Assembly: GCF_905171765.1 (NCBI RefSeq)
Contig: NC_053392.1
Location: forward strand, 402,739,399 to 402,803,398
DNA from: Bufo bufo
Taxonomy: Eukaryota; Chordata; Amphibia; Anura; Bufonidae
DNA length: 64,000 nt
Direction: 5' to 3'
Positions 43,522 to 55,829 of this stretch are shown piece by piece (the stretch's first letter is position 1; each line of letters begins with the position of its first letter). Below the pieces are notes generated by a model. The model was not told the origin of the DNA. It saw only the letters and a program-made list of their open reading frames with translations, and made no database searches. The translations under genes and the position numbers were made by a program.

Positions 43522-44652
43522 GTCACGGCTGAGGATGGGGAAAACCCTCAGCCGTGCAATGACGGAAGATGGTGGTGGCTGCTTGGCCAGGAGCACAGAA
43601 TTAGGGAGCAGGTCACCTCCTATCGCATCCCTAATCTGACCCTGACTCCTAGCTGCATGAGCCGACCTTGAAGGTAGGAGGGATCATGCTCCGGAACCTC
43701 GCATCCCTAGTATCCCTCCGCAGATCCCTAAAGCTAGGAGCAGGGTAAGACAACCTGTTCCTCCTAGACACAGAGGAACAGGAGTCTCACAGGCCAGGCT
43801 ACAAAAAAGGGGAACATATACAACTCATGGCAGTGGCAGGTAATTGCCATAAGCACAACACCCACCTGCCACAGACACAAAGCCTGGAACCCATGCGCAA
43901 GTGCTGCTGTCCTAACACAGAAATGGACACAGCACACAACACACATCACACAGGAACCCAGGACCATAAGCTGCAATAAGAAACATACAACAGACACATC
44001 TTCATCACATCAAACAAGATTTATGACCACAAGGGTGGCTCTCAGTGGCAGATGGTATAAACCAGGGGGGTGCCTCCAGCTTACACACAAGGCTGGAGTA
44101 CCCCTCAGACTTCAGGACTCAACTGAGGCTTTATAGCCCATGTAGCCACACCCACACTCAGACACACCCAGTGTTCACACAGAAAGAAGGGAATTAACCC
44201 TTCTCACACCAGAGAAGGGAAGACCACAACTAAAAGGGAAATACACACACAATTACCCTGCAGCTGTTACCGCAGGCAACGACATGCGCGGCAACCGTGT
44301 CAAGGGAGTCGGCCAGAAGGCCACATGTAACCAATACAACACGTTGCCACGGGCAGCCACAGGCGAAGGGAAGTGTCAGTGCACACACACAAACCACGTG
44401 CACACCAAACCTACAAAAAGGCACACCTACAAAGACAGGTTGCCATGTACAACCGCATGCACACTGCAGCAAGCTGCCAAGCAACAGCTCAGGCTGCTAT
44501 GCTGCCAAGCACATAAATAGAGCATGTTGCCAACGGCAACCACAAGTGAGGCAACATACAAGCGGCCCTCACCTGTGGCTGAAACAACCACACGAGACCG
44601 CAGGCAACAGCATGCGGTGATAGGAGTCACGACCATGACCATGGCCGTGACA
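43522..44652. mobile_element. Solo LTR (1131 bp)
   Basis: Ends tgtcacggc and gccgtgaca, with tttag duplicated at 43517-43521 and 44653-44657. Shares sequence with 54934-55829, for example cctgccacagacaca. TG...CA ends and a 5-bp duplication mark an LTR left by recombination. No internal gene. Confidence 0.8.
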
Positions 44653-45374
44653 TTTAGAGGTAAAGCTTTAAATTTTTCTGAAAATTTCTAAAACCCACTT
44701 TTTCAGGACCAGTTCAGGTCTGAAGTCACTTTGTGAGGCTTACATAATATAAACCACCCAAAAATGACCCCATTTTACAAACTACACCCTTCAAGGTATT
44801 CAAAACTGATTTTACAAACTTTGTTAACCCTTTAGGTGTTCCACAAGAATTAATGGAAAATAGATATAACATTTCAAAATTTCACTTTTTGGGCAGATTT
44901 TCCATTTGAATCCATTTTTTCCAGTTACAAAGCAAGGGTTAACAGCCAAACAAAACTCGGCTGGTTTATTTACACCATGTCCCATTTGAATCCCCGCTGA
45001 TGCACCCCTAAAGTAGAAACTCCACAAGTGACCCCATTTTGGAAACTACACCCCTCAAGGTATTCAAAACTGATTTACAAACTTTTACAAAGTTACTGGA
45101 AAATAACGGCTGTTAACCCTTGCTTTGTTACTGGAAAAAATTTATTAAAATGGAAAATTTTAAATAATTTCATCTCCATTTGGCAATAACTCTTGTGGAA
45201 CACCTAAAGGGTTACCAAAATTTGTAAAATCAGTTTTGAATACCTTCAGGGGTGTAGTTTCCAAAATGGGGTCACTTTTGTGGAGTTTCTACTCTAGGGG
45301 TGCATCAGGGGTGCTTCAAATGGGACATGGTGTAAATAAACCAGTCCAGCAAAATCTGCCTTCCAGAAACCATA

Positions 45375-46934
45375 CAGGGAGTGCAGAATTATTAGGCAAG
45401 TTGTATTTTTGAGGATTAATTTTATTATTGAACAACAACCATGTTCTCAATGAACCCAAAAAACTCATTAATATCAAAGCTGAATACTTTTGGAAGTAGT
45501 TTTTAGTTTGTTTTTAGTTTTAGCTATTTTAGGGGGATATCTGTGTGCAGGTAACTATTACTGTGCATAATTATTAGGCAACTTAACAAAAAACAAATAT
45601 ATACCCATTTCAATTATTTATTTTTACCAGTGAAACCAATATAACATCTCAACATTCACAAATATACATTTCTGACATTCAAAAACAAAACAAAAACAAA
45701 ATCAGTGACCAATATAGCCACCTTTCTTTGCAAGGACACTCAAAAGCCTGCCATCCATGGATTCTGTCAGTGTTTTGATCTGTTCACCATCAACATTGCG
45801 TGCAGCAGCAACCACAGCCTCCCAGACACTGTTCAGAGAGGTGTACTGTTTTCCCTCCTTGTAAATCTCACATTTGATGATGGACCACAGGTTCTCAATG
45901 GGGTTCAGATCAGGTGCACAAGGAGGCCATGTCATTAGATTTTCTTCTTTTATACCCTTTCTTGCCAGCCACGCTGTGGAGTACTTGGACGCGTGTGATG
46001 GAGCATTGTCCTGCATGAAAATCATGTTTTTCTTGAAGGATGCAGACTTCTTCCTGTACCACTGCTTGAAGAAGTTGTCTTCCAGAAACTGGCAGTAGGA
46101 CTGGGAGTTGAGCTTGACTCCATCCTCAACCTGAAAAGGCCCCACAAGCTCATCTTTGATGATACCAGCCCAAACCAGTACTCCACCTCCACCTTGCTGG
46201 CGTCTGAGTTGGACTGGAGCTCTCTGCCCTTTACCAATCCAGCCACGGGCCCATCCATCTGGCCCATCAAGACACTCTCATTTCATCAGTCCATAAAACC
46301 TTAGAAAAATCAGTCTTGAGATATTTCTTGGCCCAGTCTTGACGTTTCAGCTTGTGTGTCTTGTTCAGTGGTGGTCGTCTTTCAGCCTTTCTTACCTTGG
46401 CCATGTCTCTGAGTATTGCACACCTTGTGCTTTTGGGCACTCCAGTGATGTTGCAGCTCTGAAATATGGCCAAACTGGTGGCAAGTGGCATCTTGGCAGC
46501 TGCACGCTTGACTTTTCTCAGTTCATGGGCAGTTATTTTGCGCCTTGGTTTTTCCACACGCTTCTTGCGACCCTGTTGACTATTTTGAATGAAACGCTTG
46601 ATTGTTCGATGATCACGCTTCAGACGCTTTGCAATTTTAAGAGTGCTGCATCCCTCTGCAAGATATCTCACTATTTTTGACTTTTCTGCGCCTGTCAAGT
46701 CCTTCTTTTGACCCATTTTGCCAAAGGAAAGGAAGTTGCCTAATAATTATGCACACCTAATATAGGATGTTGATGTCATTAGACCACACCCCTTCTCATT
46801 ACAGAGATGCACATCACCTAATATGCTTAATTGGTAGTAGGCTTTCGAGCCTATACAGCTTGGAGTAAGACAACATGCATAAAGAGGATGATGTGGTCAA
46901 AATACTCATTTGCCTAATAATTCTGCACTCCCTG
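45375..46934 (-). mobile_element. Tc1/mariner transposon (1560 bp)
   Basis: Inverted ends cagggagtgcagaattatta and its mirror at 46915-46934, flanked by TA (45373-45374, 46935-46936). The transposase is on the minus strand. It lies in the right arm of the foldback element. Confidence 0.95.
45702..46716 (-). pseudogene. Tc1-type transposase, one frameshift
   Basis: The ATG is at 46716-46714. A helix-turn-helix domain follows (LTGAEKSKIVRYLAEGCSTL, then RDHRTIKRFI), with a basic linker RKKRVEKPRRK. The catalytic triad is visible: VLWTDEMRVS (first Asp, near 46275), MQDNAPSHAS (second Asp, near 46015) and DLNPIENLW (Glu, near 45895). A one-base frameshift near 46266, just after the first Asp, is the only damage seen. 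About 340 residues is normal for Tc1. The protein cuts at TA and inserts by a DDE mechanism. Confidence 0.93.
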
Positions 46935-47440
46935 TATGGTGTTCCTTTTGTTTTGCACCTTGCCGTGTGCCCATACAGTAGTTTACAACCACATATGGGG
47001 TGTTTCTATAAACTACAGAATCAGGGCAATAAATATTGAGTTTTGTTTGGCTGTTAACCCTTGCTTTGTTACTGGAAAAAAATGGATTAAAATGGAACGA
47101 CCCCAAAAAATAAAATGGCATTCCCAAAATGATCCAAACAAGAAGTAGACATATGGGAAATTTAAATTAATAACTATTTTTGGAGGTATTTCTATGTATT
47201 ATAGAAGTAGAGAAATGGAAACTTGGAAATGTGTAATTTTTTTTAATTTTTGGTAAATTTGGTATTTTTTATAAAAAAAAATGATTTTTTTTTTTACTCC
47301 ATTTTACCAGTGTCATGAAGTACAACATGTGATGAAAAAAAAACTATCTCAGAATGGCCTGGATAAGTAAAAGCGTTTAAAAGTTATTCACACATAAAGT
47401 AACAGTGGTCAGATTTGCAAAAAAAATGGCCTGGTCCTTA

Positions 47441-47925
47441 GGCCTATTGCACACGACTGTATGGCTTTTTCAGTGTTTTGCGGTCCGTTTTTCACGGATC
47501 CGTTGTTCCGTTTTTTGTTTCCGTTGTATTTACGTTTTTGTTCCGTTTTTCCGTTCCGTTTTTCCGTATGGCATGTACAGTATACAGTAATTACATAGAT
47601 AAAATTGGGCTGGGCATAACATTTTCAATAGATGGTTCAGCGAAAAACGGAACGGAAACGGAAGACATACGGATGAATTGTTCCGTTTTTTTTGTGGACC
47701 CATTGACTTGAATGGAGCCACGGAACGTGATTTGCGGGCAATAATAGGACATGTTCTATGTTAGAACGGAACGTAAAAACGGAAATACGGAAACGGAATG
47801 CATACGGAGTACATTCCGTTTTTTTGACGGACCCATTGAAATGAATGGTTCCGTATACGGACCGTATACGAAACGCACAAAACGGCCAGTAAACGGGAAA
47901 AAAAAACGGCCGTGTGCAGGGGGCC
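47441..47925. mobile_element. Harbinger-like MITE (485 bp)
   Basis: Ends ggcctattgcacacgac and the partly matching ccgtgtgcagggggcc, with tta duplicated (47438-47440, 47926-47928). The interior is rich in ccgttttt/aaaaacgg steps. It lies in the outer right arm of the foldback element. Confidence 0.85.
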
Positions 47926-47957
47926 TTAAGGTGAAAATGAGCCCGGTCTTTAAGGTG

Positions 47958-49162
47958 TTAAGGCACATAACAGGTAGTACTTAGTGTTAGGTTCCCGTCT
48001 TATAGAGATCGCCTTGACGTTTGACAGACGGGCCCCAAAAATTTTGGACAAAATGTATTTGCCAAGAATGTCAAATTTTCAAAATAAGCATAGTCTTAGC
48101 ACCCAGATTTTTTATATAATTATGGCATTATTGTTTGCAGAGTGCTGTTGCATTGTCTTTTTTTTCTTTGTGTTTCTAGCGATGGTGGCGTGCACCTGCA
48201 CATTGGGATGTGCTGACTGACCCCCTTTTTATGCAGTTGTATTGGAGCTGGAGGTGTCCAGTTGGTCTTGCACCCCTGACTAGCCTGTCTGCCCCATAGG
48301 CTGATTTAAATTAGAATAAGGGCTCATGCACACGACTGTATGCCCTCCGAGACATACGGTCTGTGAGCAGGCCATATGTCAGGGAGTGGCTTACATCGTG
48401 CGCACAGGAGTGCACAACATCATAGGTTACTATGATGCTGTGCTCATCGGTCTGCCCGTGGGGCTATTGTCATAATATCACATGAGTGCGGGACAATAGT
48501 CCCGCGGGCGGCCCGATACTCACAACATCATAGTAACCTATGATGCTGTGCACTCCCGTGTTTCTAGCCATGGCGGCGTGCACCTGCACATTGGGATGTG
48601 CTGACTGACCCCCTTCTTTTGTAGTTGTTTCTGAAATAGTGTCAATTATGGGTGGTTTCTATTATGTAAGCCCCTTAAATTCACTTCAAATCTGCAATTG
48701 ACCTGGACCCCTTGAATCGCAGCACCGTACTTGTATGGCGGAATGTTTTTTTTAAAAATTTGACTCCCATGTGGAGATCGGGGGAGCCATTCTGTCTCTC
48801 TGATATGCACTGTAGCAGGCCTCCATAGTATAACTGCAAATTGAGCTTCTATGGAACTACAGTATAAATTAGAAGAAATCAAAGGATTACATATTGTAGC
48901 CTCCTGGGGAAGAGGGGGCTAAATTAAATTTTAAAAAGATACAAAAAATATATAAAATGATATAAAAATTGAAATCACCCCCTTTTCCCAGAATTAAAAT
49001 AAAAATAAATAAAAAACATAATGATCATGGGCATCTCCACATCTCAAAATATAAAAATATTTACCCCATACAACGAATGGAGTAATGGAAAAGGAAATCA
49101 AAATGACTGGTCCTCCATTTTTTCATTGCTTCACTTACCCAAAAACATTGAATAAAATGTGA
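47958..49162. other. Intergenic, with a duplicated 65-bp block
   Basis: No gene. The block tgtttctagcgatggtggcg... at 48168-48240 recurs at 48560-48630. Between them is hairpin-like sequence (catcataggttactatgatg and its mirror near 48520), perhaps a decayed MITE beginning gggctcatgcacacgact at 48320. Confidence 0.5.
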
Positions 49163-49166
49163 TTAA

Positions 49167-49906
49167 AGGGTTTCTGTCACCCTGCAAAACTCATTTTTTT
49201 TTTTTTTTGGATAGTTAGATTGCTCATAGTGCGATATAGCAGAATATAATGCTCTTACTTACATTCATGCGGCCGATTCTTTATAAAACAAACTTTTATA
49301 ATATGTAAATTCGGGCTCTACCAGCAAGTAGGGCGTCTACTTGCTGGTAGCTGCTGCAGAAATCCGCCCCCTCGCCGTGTTGATTGACAGGGCCAGCCGT
49401 GATCTCCTCCTCCGGCCGGCCCTGTCAGTAATTCAAAAATCGCGCGCCTCGCGTCATTCGGCGCAGGCGCTCTGAGATGAGGAGGCTCGTCTCCTCAGCA
49501 CTCCCTCAGTGCGCCTGCGCCGATGACGTCTTCTCTTTCGGTGATGTCATCGGCGCAGGCGCACTGAGGGAGTGCTGAGGATACGAGCCTCCTCATCTCA
49601 GAGCGCCTGCGCCGAATGACGCGAGGCGCGCGATTTTTGAATTACCTGACAGGGCCAGCCGGAGGAGGAGATCACGGCTGGCCCTGTCAATCAACACGGC
49701 GAGGGGGCGGATTTCTGCAGCAGCTACCAGCAAGTAGACGCCCTACTTGCTGGTAGAGCCCGAATTTACATATTATAAAAGTTCGTTTTATAAAGAATCG
49801 GCCGCATGAATGTAAGTAAGAGCATTATATTCTGCTATATCGCACTATGAGCAATCTAACTATCCAAAAAAAAAAAAAAAGAGTTTTGCAGGGTGACAGA
49901 AACCCT
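49167..49906. mobile_element. 740-bp palindromic Kolobok/piggyBac-like MITE
   Basis: The whole element is a near-perfect inverted repeat centred near 49536, with arms of about 360 bp. Ends agggtttctgtcaccctgc and its mirror are flanked by TTAA (49163-49166, 49907-49910). Outer arms are AT-rich; the inner arms are GC- and CpG-rich. It encodes nothing. The TTAA-AGG start resembles the T2/Kolobok group known from frogs. Confidence 0.9.
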
Positions 49907-49913
49907 TTAAAAA

Positions 49914-50470
49914 GTCACACACTCCCAAATGGCATCAATAAAAACTACACATCATCCCACAAAAAATGAGCCCCCAAACAGCTCCATAGATACAGTATAA
50001 CTATAAAAAAGTTATTTATAAGGTCAGAATATGGTGATGTAACAGAAACATATTTTTTTTCAAAGTTTGTTTTTTCAGTATTAAAATGCAAGAAAAACTA
50101 TGCAACTGTGGTATTGTGGTGATCGTACTGACCCAGAGAATGAAGGGCACAGGTTAGTTTTACTGCATAGAATGAAGGCACAGTTTAGTTTTACTGCATA
50201 GTCACTCACTCCCAAATGGCATCAATAAAAACTACACATCATCCCGTAAAAAAATTTGTCCCCAAACAGCTCGATAGATATCACTACAAAAAAGTAATTG
50301 ACAGGGTCAGAATATGGTGATGTAATAAAACACTAGTTTTTTTTCCAAATTTTTTTTTTCAGTATTAAAACAAGACAAATTATATAACTGTGGTATTATG
50401 GTGATCGTACTGACCCAGAGAATTTTGGGCACATGTTAGTTTTACTGCATGGGGAACGCTGTAGAGACAA
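49914..50470 (+). repeat. Tandem duplication of about 290 bp
   Basis: 49914-50200 and 50204-50470 share ctcccaaatggcatcaataa and ggtcagaatatggtgatgta. The units are diverged and noncoding, probably part of a dispersed repeat. Confidence 0.75.
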
Positions 50471-51686
50471 TACCCGTAAAACTTTTGCAGAACCAATTTC
50501 ACTCCATTTGGAATTTTTTTCAGACTACATTGTATGTCATATTGAATGGTGGTATTAGAAACTACAACTTATCCTGCAAAAAGCAAGCCCTTATATGGCC
50601 ATGTGAACATAAAATAATATAGCAAGTTATAGTTATAGGAAGACAGGGAAGAAAAATGAAAATGTAAAAAGAAAAAGCCCTCCTTTTCTCATAGGATTAA
50701 TAAAGACGGTTTGAAAAATTTTCTTGATTTGAAAAATGGGACTTTGGCATTTTGTCCAAACTGGCGTTTGCTGGAAGGGGTTAATGACCACAACAACATT
50801 TCATACATTGATATTGTTGGCATACCGGCAATAATGGCAAAGTGAACAGACCATTAACAGTTCAAAAGATTCTATATTAATATCTAAATCCACTAAAAAC
50901 ACATTTCATATTTGAAAGAAATATTTTATTGAAATAGCATATTTCTGTTATATTCTGAAATATTAAAGTATGCTTCGGATCGCTTCAACAAACTTGTATC
51001 ATTCATTTTGCTTTAACCTCTACTGTCAGGCGCTTTACTAAACCAATTATTATAATTAGAAAATTCCCAAGGAGAGAAGCAAGGGATTAGAGACATGATG
51101 TGAAGTATAGTATATTAATGCTAATAAGAGTTTAAAATCAAACAGGAGATTACTGTGTTATATTTATGAGTCTTCTGATAGTAGCAAAATGCAATTATTT
51201 TGGATTGTTTAAAGGTAGAAAGGAATTTTACTTTTTATGTCTACTTTAAGTTTGTACTTTATGGAATAAACTATTTTTATTTACACGCTTGATCTGATTT
51301 AATGCATTTAGACTAGTTTAAATTTTGCATTTGCCTGTAAAATACTACAGAGCTGATTTATATATTAGACAACTGGGAAGAAAATGTATCTAGATTAATC
51401 TATGATCAGATTAATATATCAAAGCATAATTATAGAGTGAATTAAAAACTGATAAGCAGAAAACATTAAAAATAAAATCACTTGTTTAACCTTTCTATGC
51501 ACAATTGGATTAGTTAAGTGAATGAAATGTTTTCTATGTTATACACAGTCACATTATGAGATAAGTTATGTTTAGTCTCAAAGGATGAAAAGAATAATTT
51601 TTAGAATATACTAGAAGCTCTTTTTTTAACGAAGTTTACACTGTCCATGGGCATAAAATTTGGTTGGAACATCTGAAGTGTACCAC
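50471..51686. other. AT-rich intergenic sequence
   Basis: No gene, repeat boundary or structured RNA is recognised. Confidence 0.5.
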
Positions 51687-51694
51687 TCAACCAT
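51687..51694 (+). repeat. 8-bp target duplication, left (tcaaccat)
   Basis: Identical to 60328-60335; it flanks the hAT at 51695-60327. Confidence 0.95.
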
Positions 51695-52523
51695 TAGAGA
51701 TGTCCCGAACTATTCGCCGGCGAACAGTTCCCAGCGAACATCGCTTGTTCGCGTTCGCCGCGGCGGGCGAACATATGCGATGTTCGGACCGCCCCCTATT
51801 CATCATCATTGAGCAAACTTTGACCCTGTACCTCACAGTCAGCAGACACATTCCAGCCAATCAGCAGCATACCCTCCTTCCCAGACCCTCCCACCTCCTG
51901 GACAGCATCCATTTTAGATTAATTCAGAAGCTGCAGTCTTAGTGAGAGGAGGGACAGTGTAGCTGCTGCTGATTTAATAGGGAAATCGATAGCTAGGCTA
52001 GTGTATTCAGTGTCCACTCCAGTCCTGAAAGACTCATCTGATCTGCTGTAAGGACAGCACCCCACAAAGCCCTTTTTAGGGCTAGTACATCAGTCTTCTT
52101 TTTTTTTTCTCTGTAATCAAACTGCAGTTGCCTGCCAGCATGTGTGTCAGGCACACAGCGTATACTGTGCCCACTTGCCCAGTGCCACCACTCATATCTG
52201 GTGTCACAGTAGCTTGCATTTAAAAAACCAAATTTTTTTTGGACTGTAATATAATTGCAGTTAGTTGCCTGCAAGCGTGTGTGTTAGGCCTACAGTGTGT
52301 ACTGTGCAAACTACTGCCGGTGCCACCAGTGCCACGCATATCTGGTGTCACAGTAGCTTGCACGCACAGTACAACTAAACTAATCTAAAAAAAAATGACA
52401 GGCAGAGGCAGGCCACCCCGCAGGGGCCGTCGTGGTCTTGGTGCTGTGATTTCCTTTGGCCCTAGAATATTGCCCAGTGTTCAGAGGACACGTACCCTGA
52501 ACTCGAAAAGTTCTGAGGACATA

Positions 52524-54144
52524 CAGTTGCAAGAAAAAGTATGTGAACCCTTTGAAATGATATGGATTTCTGCACAAATTGTTCATAAAATGTGATCTGA
52601 TCTTCATCTAAGTCACAAAAATAGACAATCACAGTCTGCTTAAACTAATAACACACAAAGAATTAAATGTTACCATGTTTTTATTGAACACACCATGTAA
52701 ACATTCACAGAGCAGGTGGAAAAAGTATGTGAACCCTTGGATTTAATAACTGGTTGAACCTCCTTTGGCAGCAATAACTTCAACCAAACGTTTCCTGTAG
52801 TTGCAGATCAGAAGTGCACAACGGTCAGGAGTAATTCTTGACCATTTCTCTTTACAGAACTCTTTCAGTTCAGCAATATTCTTGGGATGTCTGGTGTGAA
52901 TCGCTTTCTTGAGGTCATGCCACAGCATCTCAATTGGGTTGAGGTCAGGACTCTGACTGGGCCACTACAGAAGGCGTATTTTCTTCTGGTTAAGCCATTC
53001 TGTTGTTGATTTACTTCTATGCTTTGGGTGGTTGTCCGGTGGCAACACCCAACTTCTGTTGAGCTTCAGCTGGTGGACAGATGGCCTTAAGTTCTCCTGC
53101 AAAAATGTCTTGATAAACTTGGGAATTCATTTTTCCTTTGATGATAGCATTCTGTCCAGGCCCTGACGCAGCAAAGCAGCCCTAAACCATGATGCCCCCA
53201 CCACCATACTTCACAGTTGGGATGAAGTGCTGATGTTGGTGTGCTGTGTCTCTTTTTCTCCACACATAGTGTTGTGTGTTTCTTCCAAACAACTCAACTT
53301 TGGTTTCATCTGTCCACAGAATATTTTGCCAGTACTGCTGTGGAACATTCAGGTGCTCTTGTGCAACTTGTAAACGTGCAGCAATGTTTTTTTGGACAGC
53401 AGTGGCTTCCTCTGCGGTATTCTCTTATGAAATCCATTCTTGTTTAGTGTTTTACGTATTATAGATTCGCTAACAGGGATGTTAGCATATGCCAGAGACT
53501 TTTGTAAGTCTTTAGCTGACACTCTAGGATTCATCTTCACCTCATTGAGCAGTCTGCGCTGTCCTCTTGCAGTCATCTTTACAGGACGACCACTACTAGG
53601 TAGAACAGCAGCAGTGCTGAACTTTCTCCATTTATAGACAATATGTCTTACCGTGGACTGATGAACAGCAAGGCTTTAGGAGATACTTTTATAACCCTTT
53701 CCAGCTTTATGCAAGTCAGCAATTCTTAATAGTAAGTCTTCTGAGAGATCTTTTGTGTGAGGCATCATTCACATCAGGCAATGCTTCTTGTGAAAAGCAA
53801 ACCCAGAACTGGTGTGTGTTTTTTATAGGGCAGGGCAGCTGTAACCAACACCTCTAATCTCATCTCATTGATTGGACTCCAGTTGGCTGAAACCTCACTC
53901 CAATTAGCTCTTGGAGATGTCATTAGTCTAGGGGTTCACATACTTTTTCCACCTGCACTGTGAATGTTTACATGGTGTGTTCAATAAAAACATGGTAACA
54001 TTTAATTCTTTGTGTGTTATTAGTTTAAGCAAACTGTGATTGTCTATTGTTGTGACTTAGATGAAGATCAGATCACATTTTATGACCAATTTGTGCAGAA
54101 ATCCATATCATTCCAAAGGGTTCACATACTTTTTCTTGCAACTG
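52524..54144 (-). mobile_element. Tc1/mariner transposon (1621 bp)
   Basis: Long inverted ends of about 215 bp start cagttgcaagaaaaagtatg and are flanked by TA (52522-52523, 54145-54146). Inside each arm gtatgtgaaccc recurs, giving paired binding-site-like repeats of the IR/DR type. Confidence 0.95.
52743..53770 (-). pseudogene. Tc1-type transposase, decayed
   Basis: The start codon lies near 53766 (minus strand atgcctcacacaaaagatct). The helix-turn-helix part survives at 53576-53349 (RGQRRLLNEVKMNPRVSAKD) and the C-terminus at 52928-52743 ([19 protein letters not shown]). The middle is in several frames with stops, and the DDE residues cannot all be traced in one frame. Confidence 0.8.
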
Positions 54145-54933
54145 TAGTTGACTGGCTAACACAGGACACCCAATCTTCTACAGCTTCCGCTCGGAACCTT
54201 GACGCACCATCCTCCTCCAGCTCAGCTTCGGGCACCTCTCAAGTTACCACTCGCCCGCCTGCCACCACCACCAAAACTAGCACCACAGCCGCTTCACTTG
54301 ATCTGTCAGAGGAGTTATTTACACATCAGTTGGAAGAAATGAGTGATGCACAACCATTATTGCCAGAGGATGTAGATAACAGGGATATGTCTCAGTCAGG
54401 CAGCATTACACACATGGATGTACGGTGTGATGATGAGGATGTTGTACCCGCTGTTGCTTCCTTTGCCGAGTTGTCAGATACAAGTGAAGAGGTTGATGAT
54501 GATGATGTGTCCGTGGATGTCACGTCGGTGCCCGCTCGAAGAGAATTAGAACAGGGGGAAAGTTCAGATGGGAAGACAGAGAGGAGGAGGAGACGAGTTG
54601 GAAGCAGGGGGAGGTCGTTGCAAGGAGCTAGTGGCACAGTCAGACAGCATGTATCGGCATCCGGGGTCAGCCAGACAGCAAACCAATCAATGCATGCTGT
54701 TGCCACCACCAGAATGCCATCATTGCAAAGCTCAGCAGTGTGGCATTTTTTTTGTGTGTCTGCCTCTGATAAGAGTGATGCCATTTGCAACCTGTGCCAA
54801 AAGAAACTGAGTCGTGGGAAGTCCAACACCCACCTAGGTACAACTGCCTTGCGAAGGCACATGATCTCACATCACAAACGCCTTTGGGATCAACACATGA
54901 TGAGTACAAGCAGCACACAAACTCAAAGCCACC

Positions 54934-55829
54934 TGTCACGACGGGGAGTGGGGGAAACCCCCCACCGTGCGGTGTCAAAGGGAAAAAGGGGATCAGCCTG
55001 GCCAAAAGGAGTAATAAGGGAGCAGGTCACCTCCTACTGCGTCCTACTGCATGACTCCTCACTGTATGAGTGGATCCCGATGGTAGGACGACTCATACTC
55101 AGGATACCTAGAAACCCTAAGTCGCCCTGGTAATCTCTCACTTAGGAGCAGGGGAGAGACAACCTGTTCATCCCAGTAATGGAGGAACAGGAGTCTCTAT
55201 CTGAGGCCAGGCTGCAAGGAGAGGGGAACACATACAGCTATAGAGATGGCAGGTAAGCGAGACCAGTAACACACTTACCTGCCACAGACACACTGACTGG
55301 AACCCGTGCACAAGTGCTGGTGTCCACACAAACATTAAGGACACAGCACACACCACAAACCACACAGGGACCCAGGACACCCATAGCTGCAATAAACATA
55401 AGACACCATAAAAACATCTTCTTCTATGACCACAAGGGTGGCCCTCACTGGACAGATGGCATATGAAGACCAGGAAGATAACTCTAGCATACACCATGGC
55501 TGGAGTATCCCTCAGCTTCAGGCATCCAGCAGAGGCTAAATAGCCCAAGCAGCCACACCCACACACACATAAACCCAGTGTTAAAACACTAGGAAGGGAG
55601 TTAACCCTTCCAACACCAGACAAGGGGAGGAAGCCACTTAAAGGCGAAGTGCACACACAAGCATAGGAAAGCTACACGTTGCCGCAGGCAACAACATGCG
55701 TGGCAACCATGTCACAGCAATCACCCAGAAGGCCGAGACACTGCCACCTCATGCACACACAGCAACATGTTGCCGCGGGCAACTTCAAGTGTAGCAACAG
55801 TGTCACAGCGCACACCATAGGCCGTGACA
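54934..55829. mobile_element. Solo LTR (896 bp)
   Basis: Ends tgtcacgac and ggccgtgaca, with ccacc duplicated at 54929-54933 and 55830-55834. Same family as 43522-44652 but shorter. It interrupts the hAT frame just after the BED finger. Confidence 0.82.

Larger units (their letters stand above)
43145..47957. mobile_element. Long foldback element flanked by TTAA
   Basis: The two arms are inverted copies. For example, ttaaggaccaggccatttt (43166) is mirrored at 47420-47440, and aacagccaaacaaaactcgg (44940) is mirrored by ttttgtttggctgttaaccc (47040). TTAA flanks it at 43141-43144 and 47958-47961. Without three nested insertions it is about 1.6 kb and has no transposase gene. TTAA targets fit piggyBac or Kolobok-type mobilisation. 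Confidence 0.75.

Noticed and set aside
48160..48630. MITE with defined ends at 48320
   Set aside because: Only the left end (gggctcatgcacacgact) is clear; no matching right end or target duplication could be set.
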